In this document: in pieces, positions 1 to 6,842 of the stretch | How positions within the stretch are numbered: the first letter of the stretch is position 1 | Layout: each line of letters starts with the position of its first letter | Source: JBILVQ01 sp044370375 | GTDB lineage: Bacteria > Bacteroidota > Bacteroidia > UBA4408 | Direction: 5' to 3' | Assembly (NCBI GenBank): GCA_044370375.1 | Contig: JBILVQ010000160.1 | Location: 1-6,980 of the forward strand | Length of the DNA: 6,980 nucleotides | Made by a program: the position numbers and the translations under genes | Notes under the pieces: model-generated | Told to the model about the DNA's origin: nothing | Seen by the model: only the letters and a program-made list of their open reading frames with translations | Databases searched by the model: none

Positions 1-150
1 GGTGGCCTCTTCGGCAAACACTTCGAGAAAGGCATTGAGGTGTTGTTGCTGCTCAATTTGTTTTAAGTAATGGCGAACCAAACTTTCGCAATTGAAGGCA
101 CCGCTATTGAAGCCCTGGTGCAGGGCCAACAAGGACTTAGGAATTTCCAC
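1..150 (-). CDS. gatA: Glutamyl-tRNA(Gln)/aspartyl-tRNA(Asn) amidotransferase subunit A, N-terminal 50 codons (gene runs off the left edge)
   Basis: Read on the minus strand from a GTG at 148-150, 50 codons stay open to the window edge. The protein starts MEIPKSLLALHQ and continues with LVRHYLKQIEQQQ and LNAFLEVFAEEA. The pattern 'hhxxYLxxIExxxxLNAFLEVFxEEA' is the conserved N-terminal helix region of GatA, the amidase subunit of GatCAB, which amidates Glu-tRNA(Gln) and/or Asp-tRNA(Asn) in the cytoplasm. The amidase Ser-Ser-Lys catalytic residues lie further in and are outside the window. The GTG start is chosen because no ATG occurs in frame between it and the end of tatA, and it puts the first conserved helix at the usual distance from the N-terminus. 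It lies 11 bases after the tatA stop, so the two are probably one transcript. No Shine-Dalgarno sequence is obvious. The family call rests on a short stretch, but that stretch is very typical. Confidence 0.85.
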   Translation of the reverse strand, partial: MEIPKSLLALHQGFNSGAFNCESLVRHYLKQIEQQQHLNAFLEVFAEEAT

Positions 151-161
151 AGAAAATAAAC

Positions 162-365
162 TTAGGCTTTTTTCTCGGGGCTTGAAGTTTCTTCTTCGGA
201 GCCACCTTTTGAAGCGTCTTTGAATTCTTTAACCCCTTTGCCAAGACCTCTCATGAGTTCAGGAATTTTTCTTCCACCCACAAAAAGAAGCACAACGGCA
301 ATAATTAAAAAAATCTCACCTCCACCGAGGCCTCCGAGAAATCCTAAAAGGATAGACTGAATCAT
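162..365 (-). CDS. tatA: Sec-independent (twin-arginine) protein translocase subunit TatA/TatE
   Basis: A 67-residue protein with the full TatA layout: a short N-terminal stretch with a Gly-rich segment (FLGGLGGGEIF, about 8-18), one membrane helix (IFLIIAVVLLFVGG, about 18-31), the hinge FVGGRKIPELMRGLGKG (28-44) matching the family motif FGxxKlPelgrglG, an amphipathic helix (KGVKEFKDA), and a hydrophilic acidic/basic tail. TatA oligomers form the pore through which folded proteins bearing twin-Arg signals cross the inner membrane. The length is at the short end of the normal range. The ATG at 363-365 is the only reasonable start because the next residues lead straight into the membrane helix. 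gatA follows 11 bases downstream on the same strand. No tatC is in the window, so tatA is separated from it here. TatA and TatB are hard to tell apart by sequence alone, but the short tail favours TatA/E. Confidence 0.93.
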   Translation of the reverse strand: MIQSILLGFLGGLGGGEIFLIIAVVLLFVGGRKIPELMRGLGKGVKEFKDASKGGSEEETSSPEKKA

Positions 366-570
366 GGGAACAAATTTTACGATGGTAAAGGTAAGGAGAA
401 TAGTTAAAATAGGAAGGGAATTTTTTTAGCCTCCCTTTTACATGCAGAAACCCAATCTTGGGAAGAGCGACAAAAAGGATTTAAAATTTAAATGGGTTCG
501 ATAACCAATGAAAGCAGCAAAAAAGGGTTGAATGGTTATTGCAGAAGGCAGTTTTAATGACCAAGAATAA
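366..570. other. Intergenic gap between the caspase-like gene and tatA; no gene seen
   Basis: This gap of 205 bases lies downstream of the caspase-like gene and upstream of tatA, both read on the minus strand. It is AT-rich with no credible open frame. Two weak inverted repeats are visible: AAGGGA/TCCCTT at 414-437 with a 12-base loop, and CCCAA/TTGGG at 451-462 with a 2-base loop. Neither is followed by a U-run on the minus strand, so I do not call a terminator. The tatA promoter should lie here, but there is no exact TAnnTTTG on the minus strand. Confidence 0.6.
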
Positions 571-3000
571 TTACTCTCTTTCTACCCTAACAAACAGGAA
601 AGTGCCGCCCTCGTTGGGTAGTCCGCCAATTTTACCGAAACGTGTGCGTTGGCGTTGATTTTTTTCAACGGCAGCACCAACAATTTTATTGATTTCGAAG
701 ATGGACATGCAGGGATTAGGATTACCAAGCAATGCGGAAGCAAAGGTTTGGGCAAAGATGGAATTATCGGAGGCCTTTTCGGTTGAGGTGGATGAAAACA
801 CTTGGGAAGACTTGGCTTTGGCCAGCGGATTGTTACATTTAGTGCTCGACACCAGGTTAGAAACCTCGGTATAAAAGGCGGCACCGGACTCGCAGGCATC
901 AGAAACAACCAACAAATGCTCGAGTGATTTGGCATAATTCATCAGATAGCCTTTCAAATTAGAGATAGGAAAAAAAGTGGCTTCATCATTCTTTTTTGCA
1001 TCTGCGGGAATCCAATAACCACTTTCATTGATATAACGCCCATGACCGGCAAACCAAATGAGCAAAGAATTTACTTGTTGCTGCTTCACCAAATCGCGGA
1101 GTTCAACCCTGAAAAAACGGTCCATTTCGGCATAGGTCATGTCCTTTTTGGTAATCCTGTTTTCGAAACGATAATCATTCAAAGCCGATTTGATGATAAC
1201 AGCATCTTTGGCCGGTCCTTCTAGGCTTTCGTACTCTACATAATTGGAATTTTCAATAAAAACAAACCAAGTACGGCCCATGGGATTGTTTTGAATAGAC
1301 CGTGCTTCCTTGTCGTTGAGGCTGTAATGATAGGTAGCAACATTACCATGTTCATCTTTCAATTGAATGTTGACAGAATCGGATTGGCTTAAATCTACCT
1401 TTACGTTAAAGAGCGGATTGATTTGTCCCAAATCGAATACTGCCTTTATGCCATTGATGGAAATTTCGGTAATATAGCTTTCATCGTCCACCTTTCCATC
1501 GATGTTCAGCACAGGATCATGGCTTTTGTCGAAATAAATTTCGCGGGGGGATTCGGAGGCTGGGATAAACAATTTAACCGTAGGTGGATTTCTTTCTTTC
1601 CTATTGAATTGCAGCTGCATGGTACTCTGATTCAAGTAAACATCTACCACAACGAGGGTAATGGCATCCTTATCACGAATATTCAGCAAGAGTTTGAATT
1701 TAGGGTTGAGCGAATCGCGGGAAAAATCACCTTCTACCCCATCTGCTGAAATAGATTTGATAAAACTTTGGTCTTGAACGATACCGCTCAATTCAATAAA
1801 CTCATAAGACTTTGGCACCAATATTTGGTCTTTACCGGTCATTTCAGGCGACTTCAACAGAATTTCGGGAGGATTTTGTTCGCGGTTGGCTTCGTACAAT
1901 CTGTTTTTAAGGCGGTTCATAGAGCCTTGCAACTCGGCTTTTTTTCTTGGTCCGGCAATTTTGACAGCCTGCTCATAATCATTTTGTGCTTCTTGGTATT
2001 TACCAATGCTTTCGAAACATTGTGCCCTGGCAACGAGCATGGAAAAGGCGGTATCACTGGCATTAATGACTTTGCTATATTCTTGGATGGCCTTGTTGAA
2101 CTGACTGAGGCGTTTAAGAATTCCTGCCCTGCTTACAAAAAACTGCAGATTGGTAGAATCAATTTTTACGGCAAGATCGAGAGAATTAAGCGCATCATTG
2201 TATTCGGCACGCTGCGCTTGAATGAGGCCTTTGAGGAAATGAACTTTTGCATCATTGGCATCAAAAGAAAGGGCCTTGTTGATGCTGCTGAGGGCTTCAT
2301 CGAACTGAAACAACTGATATTGCGCCAGGGCGAGATTATAAAAATAGGGTTTGAGCCGAAGTTGTTGGGCGGCATTTTTTTTGTCTTTATCGAGGGCAAT
2401 TTTAATTCCTTTTTGATAGGTTAAAATAGACAATTGAAAATTCTGAAGACTATCGTAGGCAACACCTTTGAGGAAATAGAAATAATCATTTTCCTTAAAA
2501 TCGTTGAGGGCTTCGGAGCTACGTTTGATGGCTTCTTCGAATTCGCGGCCATAAATATCGCACCAAACAAGTTGTTCGATAGCGTATTCGTTGACCTCCA
2601 AATATTGCTCATCCATTTTGCGGTAAAGGAATTTTGCTTCGGGGTATTTTTTGAGTTGGAAATAGCAATCGGCTGCTTTAAGGCACCACTCAGATTTTTT
2701 GGGTTGCAATTTCATGGCTTGCTCAAAATCGGGCAAGGCCTTTTCATAATTCAATTGCTGGAGGTAACAAGATGCACGTGCGGAGTAGGCATCCAGATAA
2801 TCGGGTTTTAATTGAATGGCGGCCGTAAATTTTTCAATAGCCGCAGGAAACTTTTGCTGGCGGACCAATTCCTTGCCTTGCTTGTAAAGGGCTGAGGAGG
2901 ATTGGGCGTAGGAATTTGTGATACCTGCCCAAAGGAAAACAACCAATGAAACAAAAAAGCAGCATTTAAAATAATACTTGAAGGACATTGGGCTATGCAT
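571..3000 (-). CDS. Exported caspase-family cysteine protease (peptidase C14-like) with N-terminal TPRs and two Ig-like domains
   Basis: An 809-residue protein. Residues 1-32 look like a Sec signal peptide (KYYFKCC, then hydrophobic VSLVVFLWAG, cleavage near SYA-QS). Residues 35-352 hold about nine TPRs, clearest at 35-102, 173-206 and 217-352 (for example NYEKALPDFEQAMKLQP). Two similar beta-rich domains follow at about 400-466 and 497-560, each with G-x-V-x-D-x-S-[FY]-I-x-x-[IV]-S-x-[DN]-G near its start. A caspase fold occupies about 575-805: strand TWFVFIENSNY, then LLIWFAGHG with the catalytic His653, then LLVVSDACESG with the catalytic Cys703. Both dyad residues are present, so an active enzyme is expected. 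Bacterial members of this family (metacaspase/orthocaspase relatives) are proteases of mostly unknown substrate; TPRs suggest a protein partner. The signal peptide places it in the periplasm or anchored on its outer face. Met5 at 2988 is an alternative start and would give a more standard signal peptide. No sorting domain is present at the C-terminus. Confidence 0.9.
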   Translation of the reverse strand: MHSPMSFKYYFKCCFFVSLVVFLWAGITNSYAQSSSALYKQGKELVRQQKFPAAIEKFTAAIQLKPDYLDAYSARASCYLQQLNYEKALPDFEQAMKLQPKKSEWCLKAADCYFQLKKYPEAKFLYRKMDEQYLEVNEYAIEQLVWCDIYGREFEEAIKRSSEALNDFKENDYFYFLKGVAYDSLQNFQLSILTYQKGIKIALDKDKKNAAQQLRLKPYFYNLALAQYQLFQFDEALSSINKALSFDANDAKVHFLKGLIQAQRAEYNDALNSLDLAVKIDSTNLQFFVSRAGILKRLSQFNKAIQEYSKVINASDTAFSMLVARAQCFESIGKYQEAQNDYEQAVKIAGPRKKAELQGSMNRLKNRLYEANREQNPPEILLKSPEMTGKDQILVPKSYEFIELSGIVQDQSFIKSISADGVEGDFSRDSLNPKFKLLLNIRDKDAITLVVVDVYLNQSTMQLQFNRKERNPPTVKLFIPASESPREIYFDKSHDPVLNIDGKVDDESYITEISINGIKAVFDLGQINPLFNVKVDLSQSDSVNIQLKDEHGNVATYHYSLNDKEARSIQNNPMGRTWFVFIENSNYVEYESLEGPAKDAVIIKSALNDYRFENRITKKDMTYAEMDRFFRVELRDLVKQQQVNSLLIWFAGHGRYINESGYWIPADAKKNDEATFFPISNLKGYLMNYAKSLEHLLVVSDACESGAAFYTEVSNLVSSTKCNNPLAKAKSSQVFSSTSTEKASDNSIFAQTFASALLGNPNPCMSIFEINKIVGAAVEKNQRQRTRFGKIGGLPNEGGTFLFVRVERE

Positions 3001-3173
3001 GTAATATTGGGTTGATAAAAATAGGCAAATAGTTCAACTTTCCATAAAGGTAATTAAAACAATAAATCTTACAGCTCTGGAAAAGAATTTTATAGATAGA
3101 AAATTAGCTTTCGTTTATTCAAAGTCAAAATAAATGCATAAAACTCAGAATCCATAAAAACTCAAAAAAAAAA

Positions 3174-3203
3174 TTGTGGAATTAAAAAACATTCCTATAT
3201 TTG
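3174..3203 (+). promoter_or_regulatory. Bacteroidota-type sigma-A promoter upstream of the T9SS cargo array
   Basis: TTG at 3174-3176 (-33 element), a 19-base spacer, and TATATTTG at 3196-3203, an exact match to the -7 consensus TAnnTTTG described for Flavobacterium and Bacteroides. Transcription would start around 3209-3211, giving a leader of about 50 bases before the ATG at 3262. A run of ten A (3164-3173) sits directly upstream of the -33 element and may act as an UP-like element. It is the only exact TAnnTTTG with a correctly spaced TTG that I found in the gap in this direction. Confidence 0.7.
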
Positions 3204-3261
3204 TTTTAGAAAAGCTAGTGCTGTTGGTATTTAATTCGTTCATCCCTTAATATCTATCTAT

Positions 3262-4623
3262 ATGAAAACAAAAATCAATAACTTTGTTCAGAATGGCATT
3301 TTTGCTGATAATTCACTGATTAATATATCATGCAATTCGCTGAACGGTAGGATTTCTGATGAATACCTACCCAATGGTATTTGGCTTCTTGTTGACCAGG
3401 CAGGTTTTGATTATATTGGAAACTCCAAAATACGCTCCAATTGCATTTTTGAAACCAACTACGCAGTTATAGTTCAAGGAGTGCAAAACGACACGGTGGA
3501 TGTGACCCAAAATATTTTCACCAACAATTTCATGTACAATTACCATGAAATTGGTTTATATGTAATTGGTCACGGAATGCAATCAGGCCCAGGAAATTCG
3601 TTTGTTAGCAACAACAACGGAAATGGTTATTCCACCGATATACATACGTCCAATGCTAATGTAAGGTCTATTTACGACTACGGAATAAAAGCCACAGAAA
3701 GCAACTTTGGTTATGGTGTTCAAATAGATTCTCTTGATATTTTGCATTCAACGGCAAGTTGCGGTACTCAAATTTCCGACTATCCCGGAAATGCAGGAAA
3801 TGAAGCGCAAATGACCAATACTTTTACCCTATGTTTGCCTGTAGAACTAGATTCAAACAATGTTTATGAAGGATGGAGTGAAGGTAGGTTTGAACTTAAA
3901 ACACAAGTTACGCAAAACCTATCTGGATTATCAAATGCTGAGGCCGACCAGGAAGCCAATTTTTTATTGGGTGTTACTACTTTAAATAATAACCCCATAA
4001 AATTTAATGAAGCTTACGCCTTGTTAAATCCCCTCACTAACTTGTCAGATTTTGGAAGAACAGCCTTGCAATTGAAAAATGCGATTCACCAAAAAGACTT
4101 TTTATTGGCGAAAAACCTACTTAGCAGTTTTAATCCCACAAATTTAGAATTGCAAGAATGGAAATTGGTTCATCAAAGATTGGTCAACCATTTAATTGAG
4201 CCGGTAAGTTATTCTGAAATTGAAGCCTGGGACCAAACGGCCTTGCAATTAGAAAGAAGTGTATTAATACAACAATATTACATTCATGCTTTGCACCAAA
4301 CAAGACCCTTGGCCATTGCCCAAATACCAATTTTAGCAAAGGCCGAAAAAGGCATTAGAACAGTATTGAGCAATGAACCACAAATTGCGGTTTATCCCAA
4401 CCCTGTTGGCGAAGAATTAAATCTTTTGATAAATTGCAAAGACCAAAATCCTTTGTTAATACAAATCAATAACATCACCGGTGAGCTTGTTTACCAGCAA
4501 AGCTCAATGGTTTCATCGGGTATTCTAAAAATTAATTTGGCTTCATTAAACCCTGGATTGTACTTAGTAAATTTAAGTGACGCTGAGGGTAATATGAAGG
4601 CAGTTAAGTTTGTGAAACAGTAA
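3262..4623 (+). CDS. Beta-helix T9SS type A sorting-domain protein lacking a signal peptide (probably 5'-truncated)
   Basis: A 453-residue protein. Residues about 5-165 read as a right-handed parallel beta-helix: short turns rich in Asn with repeated N-x-F/I steps (VTQNIFTNNF, NSFVSNNNGNG, CNSLNG). Residues about 222-370 are mostly helical and not recognised. Residues 377-453 are a type A T9SS sorting domain, starting VYPNPVGEEL and ending in GLYLVNL-x(8)-MKAVKFVKQ. Known T9SS cargo needs an N-terminal Sec signal peptide, but this frame begins MKTKINNFVQNG, already inside a beta-helix turn, with no hydrophobic stretch. An in-frame stop at 3232-3234 rules out extension upstream. I infer loss of the original 5' end, leaving a frame downstream of an intact-looking promoter. 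It may be expressed yet not exported, or be a decaying gene. The same sorting domain occurs in the next gene, 72 of 77 residues identical. Confidence 0.8.
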   Translation: MKTKINNFVQNGIFADNSLINISCNSLNGRISDEYLPNGIWLLVDQAGFDYIGNSKIRSNCIFETNYAVIVQGVQNDTVDVTQNIFTNNFMYNYHEIGLYVIGHGMQSGPGNSFVSNNNGNGYSTDIHTSNANVRSIYDYGIKATESNFGYGVQIDSLDILHSTASCGTQISDYPGNAGNEAQMTNTFTLCLPVELDSNNVYEGWSEGRFELKTQVTQNLSGLSNAEADQEANFLLGVTTLNNNPIKFNEAYALLNPLTNLSDFGRTALQLKNAIHQKDFLLAKNLLSSFNPTNLELQEWKLVHQRLVNHLIEPVSYSEIEAWDQTALQLERSVLIQQYYIHALHQTRPLAIAQIPILAKAEKGIRTVLSNEPQIAVYPNPVGEELNLLINCKDQNPLLIQINNITGELVYQQSSMVSSGILKINLASLNPGLYLVNLSDAEGNMKAVKFVKQ

Positions 4624-4748
4624 AATTTTATTAACCAAAACAGGTGAAGATTTAAACACTTCACCTGTTTTACAATTTTCAAAAAATGAAAAAGTTACTT
4701 TTTTTGTTGACTTTGGTTTGTGTATTTGCCAAAAGCGAAGGGCAATGG
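4390..4748 (+). repeat. Array junction repeat, copy 1: sorting domain, stop, hairpin, start, signal peptide
   Basis: This block covers the sorting domain of the beta-helix gene, its stop, the hairpin spacer and the signal peptide of the propeller gene through codon 21. It matches the block at 6609-6969 at an offset of 2219 bases, without any gap up to the stop codon. Identity is uneven: 82 bases are identical (4409-4490), the next 82 (4491-4572) differ at 14 positions, and the following 67 (to 4639) differ at 2. The spacers carry different hairpin arms, and the signal-peptide parts are similar but not identical. Confidence 0.9.
4637..4671 (+). terminator. Intergenic perfect hairpin (13 bp stem) between array genes 1 and 2
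   Basis: AAAACAGGTGAAG (4637-4649) pairs perfectly with CTTCACCTGTTTT (4659-4671) around a 9-base loop. It starts 13 bases after the stop of the beta-helix gene, and only 14 bases separate it from the ATG of the next gene. The tract after the stem (ACAATTTTC) is not a clean U-run, though the descending arm itself ends in TTTT. It could be an intrinsic terminator, possibly working on both strands because the opposite arm is A-rich, or an intercistronic hairpin that tunes or protects one part of a shared transcript. Confidence 0.75.
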
Positions 4749-6842
4749 AGCCAAAATGGCAATGATGGATCTCCTCCTTTTCAAGTTTTTTATTTAGATT
4801 CCTTTTTAATTGCTTTTACCTCATATGGAATTCATAAATCAATTAATGATGGTGAATCTTGGTCAAGAATTGAAACAACTCCAGCTATTTTTTTTGGTGA
4901 TTTAGTCACTATTAATTCTAAAATAATAGCCTCCAGCTCTGATGGCATTTATATCTCAAATGATTTTGGAAATTCATGGAATCAATCAAATGCAGGTTTG
5001 TTTGGTGTTGGCATCACCATTAAAAACAATAGTCTGGTTTTGTTGCCAAACAATGATATTCTTTTTTCCACAGGAGATAACGGAATTTACAAATCAATTG
5101 ATGAGGGGATTTCTTGGACATTGCTACCTGGAAGTCCAATTAATATCAGAAGTATTCTATTTGATTCTATTCAAAATATTATTTTTTGCGGAACACAAAC
5201 TGGCCTATACTATTCATCCGACCTTGGTCAAAATTGGATTATCGCTAATAATGGCCTTGCATCGGTCAATATTGCAAACTTAGAAATTCTCAATGGTTTT
5301 TTATTCTGTAATAATGTCTCCAATCAAATTTATTATTCTGCGAGCAGCAGCATTCAGTGGTACCTGGTAAATGGCCTTCCTGGAATCTACAGCATTCCTA
5401 GTATTACTCTTGCGAATAATAAACTAATTGCAAATAGAACAACAGGTGCACAAGAGTTCAATTTTAATTCTTTACAATTTGAGTATTCAAATTTAAATCA
5501 ACAATTTCCTGTTGCCATTTCTTCTGGTATTAATCAGGTATTCTTTGGAGCAGAAATCATTGCAAGTAAAGCAATGTACACTCATTCAATTTTTTCAATT
5601 GACTCAGGTCAAACGTGGAATAAAATTAATGGAATAAGAACTTCTACTGTCTCTGGCTTTAGTACTTTCCAAGATTCGAAATTATTCTTTGATGGGGGTG
5701 CAGCTGGATGCTATTCAGTAGATGACGATGCATCCTATTATTTATTAGATGAACCATTTACGTTTGGAACAATTAGTGGAAATATTTCCAATTCCCTAAA
5801 ATACCAAAACCAAAAATTTTATGCCGCTACCAACTCCGGGATTTGGATTTCAAATGATTCGGCACAAACATGGATGCAAAATCTTAGTGGCCTACCTGCA
5901 ACACAACCTGGCAATTACCATTATGTCTATGATATAGAAGTTTTTGGAGACACCATTATTGCAGGAACACCTAGCGGTCCGTACATCAGCACCAATGGAG
6001 GTAATAGTTTTTCCATTTCAAACTTTCCGGGTGCAACAACTACTTATGATTTACTGTTCCATAATGGAAAACTTTACAGTGCCGGTTCCCCAAAAATGTT
6101 AGTTAGTTCTGATTTGGGTGCAAACTGGACCCAATTTGGGTCAACGACCGATGTCTTTCAACAAATGGCTGCAGCAGGGCCATACATTTATTCAGCCACA
6201 GACCAAAGCATCCACATGACCATTGATAGCATAGGAATAACAAGTAATATTACCGGAAACCTTGATCCATTTATTGGACAAGGCAACGACCCAGGTATTG
6301 CAGCTTATGATTCTTTACTTTTTGTTTCCAATTTCTTTAGAGTGGGGGTGCATAAAATGAATGTAAATCAACCAGGTGTTTTTACAGATATAAGTGATAA
6401 CCTTCCCGTTTATGAAGCAAGTCCGGGATTCTATCAATACCCTTATATGAACAATGCATGCAATATGACGATTTTCGACAACAAACTATGGTTGGGGACA
6501 GGTGGGCTCTCCTGCTTCACCCGCCCCTTGAGTGATTTTGGTTATCCACCGGTGGTGGTTACTGATGATTTAAAAGTGGAAAAGGTAAAGGATGAATTTG
6601 GATTCCGTGTTTACCCCAACCCTGTTAGCGAAGAATTAAATCTTTTGATAAATTGCAAAGACCAAAATCCTTTGTTAATACAAATCAATAACATCACCGG
6701 TGAGCTTGTATATCAACAAAGTTCAATGGTTTCTTCTGGCATTATCAAAATTAATTTGGCTTCATTAAACTCAGGATTATACTTAATAAAATTAAGTGAC
6801 GCTGAGGGAAATATGAAGGCAGTTAAGTTTGTGAAACAGTAA
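4686..6842 (+). CDS. Secreted Asp-box (BNR-like) beta-propeller protein with T9SS type A sorting domain
   Basis: A 718-residue protein. Signal peptide 1-19 (MKKLLFLLTLV, cleavage near SEG-QW). Eight Asp-boxes (S-x-D-x-G-x-T-W) are seen: SINDGESW 52, SNDFGNSW 91, SIDEGISW 137, SSDLGQNW 177, SIDSGQTW 304, SNDSAQTW 389, STNGGNSF 435, SSDLGANW 474. Degenerate versions fill the gaps at the same period of about 42 residues. Each follows the strand pattern 'hh-x-(A/S)-x-x-x-GIY-x-S'. This is the sortilin/xyloglucanase type of propeller. No catalytic residues of a glycosidase can be assigned, so adhesion or glycan binding is as likely as hydrolysis. Residues 642-718 are the sorting domain (VYPNPVSEEL to KAVKFVKQ), removed at the outer membrane by the T9SS sortase in known systems. 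The ATG at 4686 puts the signal peptide exactly at the N-terminus. No separate promoter is visible in the 62-base gap upstream. Confidence 0.92.
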   Translation: MKKLLFLLTLVCVFAKSEGQWSQNGNDGSPPFQVFYLDSFLIAFTSYGIHKSINDGESWSRIETTPAIFFGDLVTINSKIIASSSDGIYISNDFGNSWNQSNAGLFGVGITIKNNSLVLLPNNDILFSTGDNGIYKSIDEGISWTLLPGSPINIRSILFDSIQNIIFCGTQTGLYYSSDLGQNWIIANNGLASVNIANLEILNGFLFCNNVSNQIYYSASSSIQWYLVNGLPGIYSIPSITLANNKLIANRTTGAQEFNFNSLQFEYSNLNQQFPVAISSGINQVFFGAEIIASKAMYTHSIFSIDSGQTWNKINGIRTSTVSGFSTFQDSKLFFDGGAAGCYSVDDDASYYLLDEPFTFGTISGNISNSLKYQNQKFYAATNSGIWISNDSAQTWMQNLSGLPATQPGNYHYVYDIEVFGDTIIAGTPSGPYISTNGGNSFSISNFPGATTTYDLLFHNGKLYSAGSPKMLVSSDLGANWTQFGSTTDVFQQMAAAGPYIYSATDQSIHMTIDSIGITSNITGNLDPFIGQGNDPGIAAYDSLLFVSNFFRVGVHKMNVNQPGVFTDISDNLPVYEASPGFYQYPYMNNACNMTIFDNKLWLGTGGLSCFTRPLSDFGYPPVVVTDDLKVEKVKDEFGFRVYPNPVSEELNLLINCKDQNPLLIQINNITGELVYQQSSMVSSGIIKINLASLNSGLYLIKLSDAEGNMKAVKFVKQ

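Noticed and set aside
371..379. Possible tatA promoter -7 element on the minus strand (TAAAATTTG)
   Set aside because: One base too many between TA and TTTG, no TTG at a suitable distance, and it is only five bases from the ATG, which would make a nearly leaderless message.
414..437. Inverted repeat AAGGGA/TCCCTT as a terminator
   Set aside because: A six-base-pair stem with a 12-base loop and no U-run on the minus strand, lying about 130 bases beyond the end of the caspase-like gene.
1768..2424. Plus-strand open frame of 218 codons inside the caspase-like gene
   Set aside because: It lies wholly antisense to the TPR-coding region, has no recognisable domain, and similar antisense frames occur all along this gene. 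The minus-strand protein is strongly supported by its TPRs and catalytic motifs.
3251..3261. TATC repeats just before the ATG of the beta-helix gene as a phase-variable microsatellite
   Set aside because: Only two to three units, too few for efficient slippage.
3001..3261. A small gene or RNA gene in the divergent gap
   Set aside because: AT-rich with stops in all frames and no tRNA-like or strong stem-loop structure; only the plus-strand promoter could be supported.
4491..4682. Minus-strand open frame of 63 codons across the sorting domain and hairpin
   Set aside because: It is antisense to a conserved sorting domain and its start lies beyond the hairpin; no supporting features.
4942..5283. 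Plus-strand open frame of 113 codons overlapping the propeller gene
   Set aside because: A different frame within a region where the main frame encodes regularly spaced Asp-boxes; its translation shows no family features.
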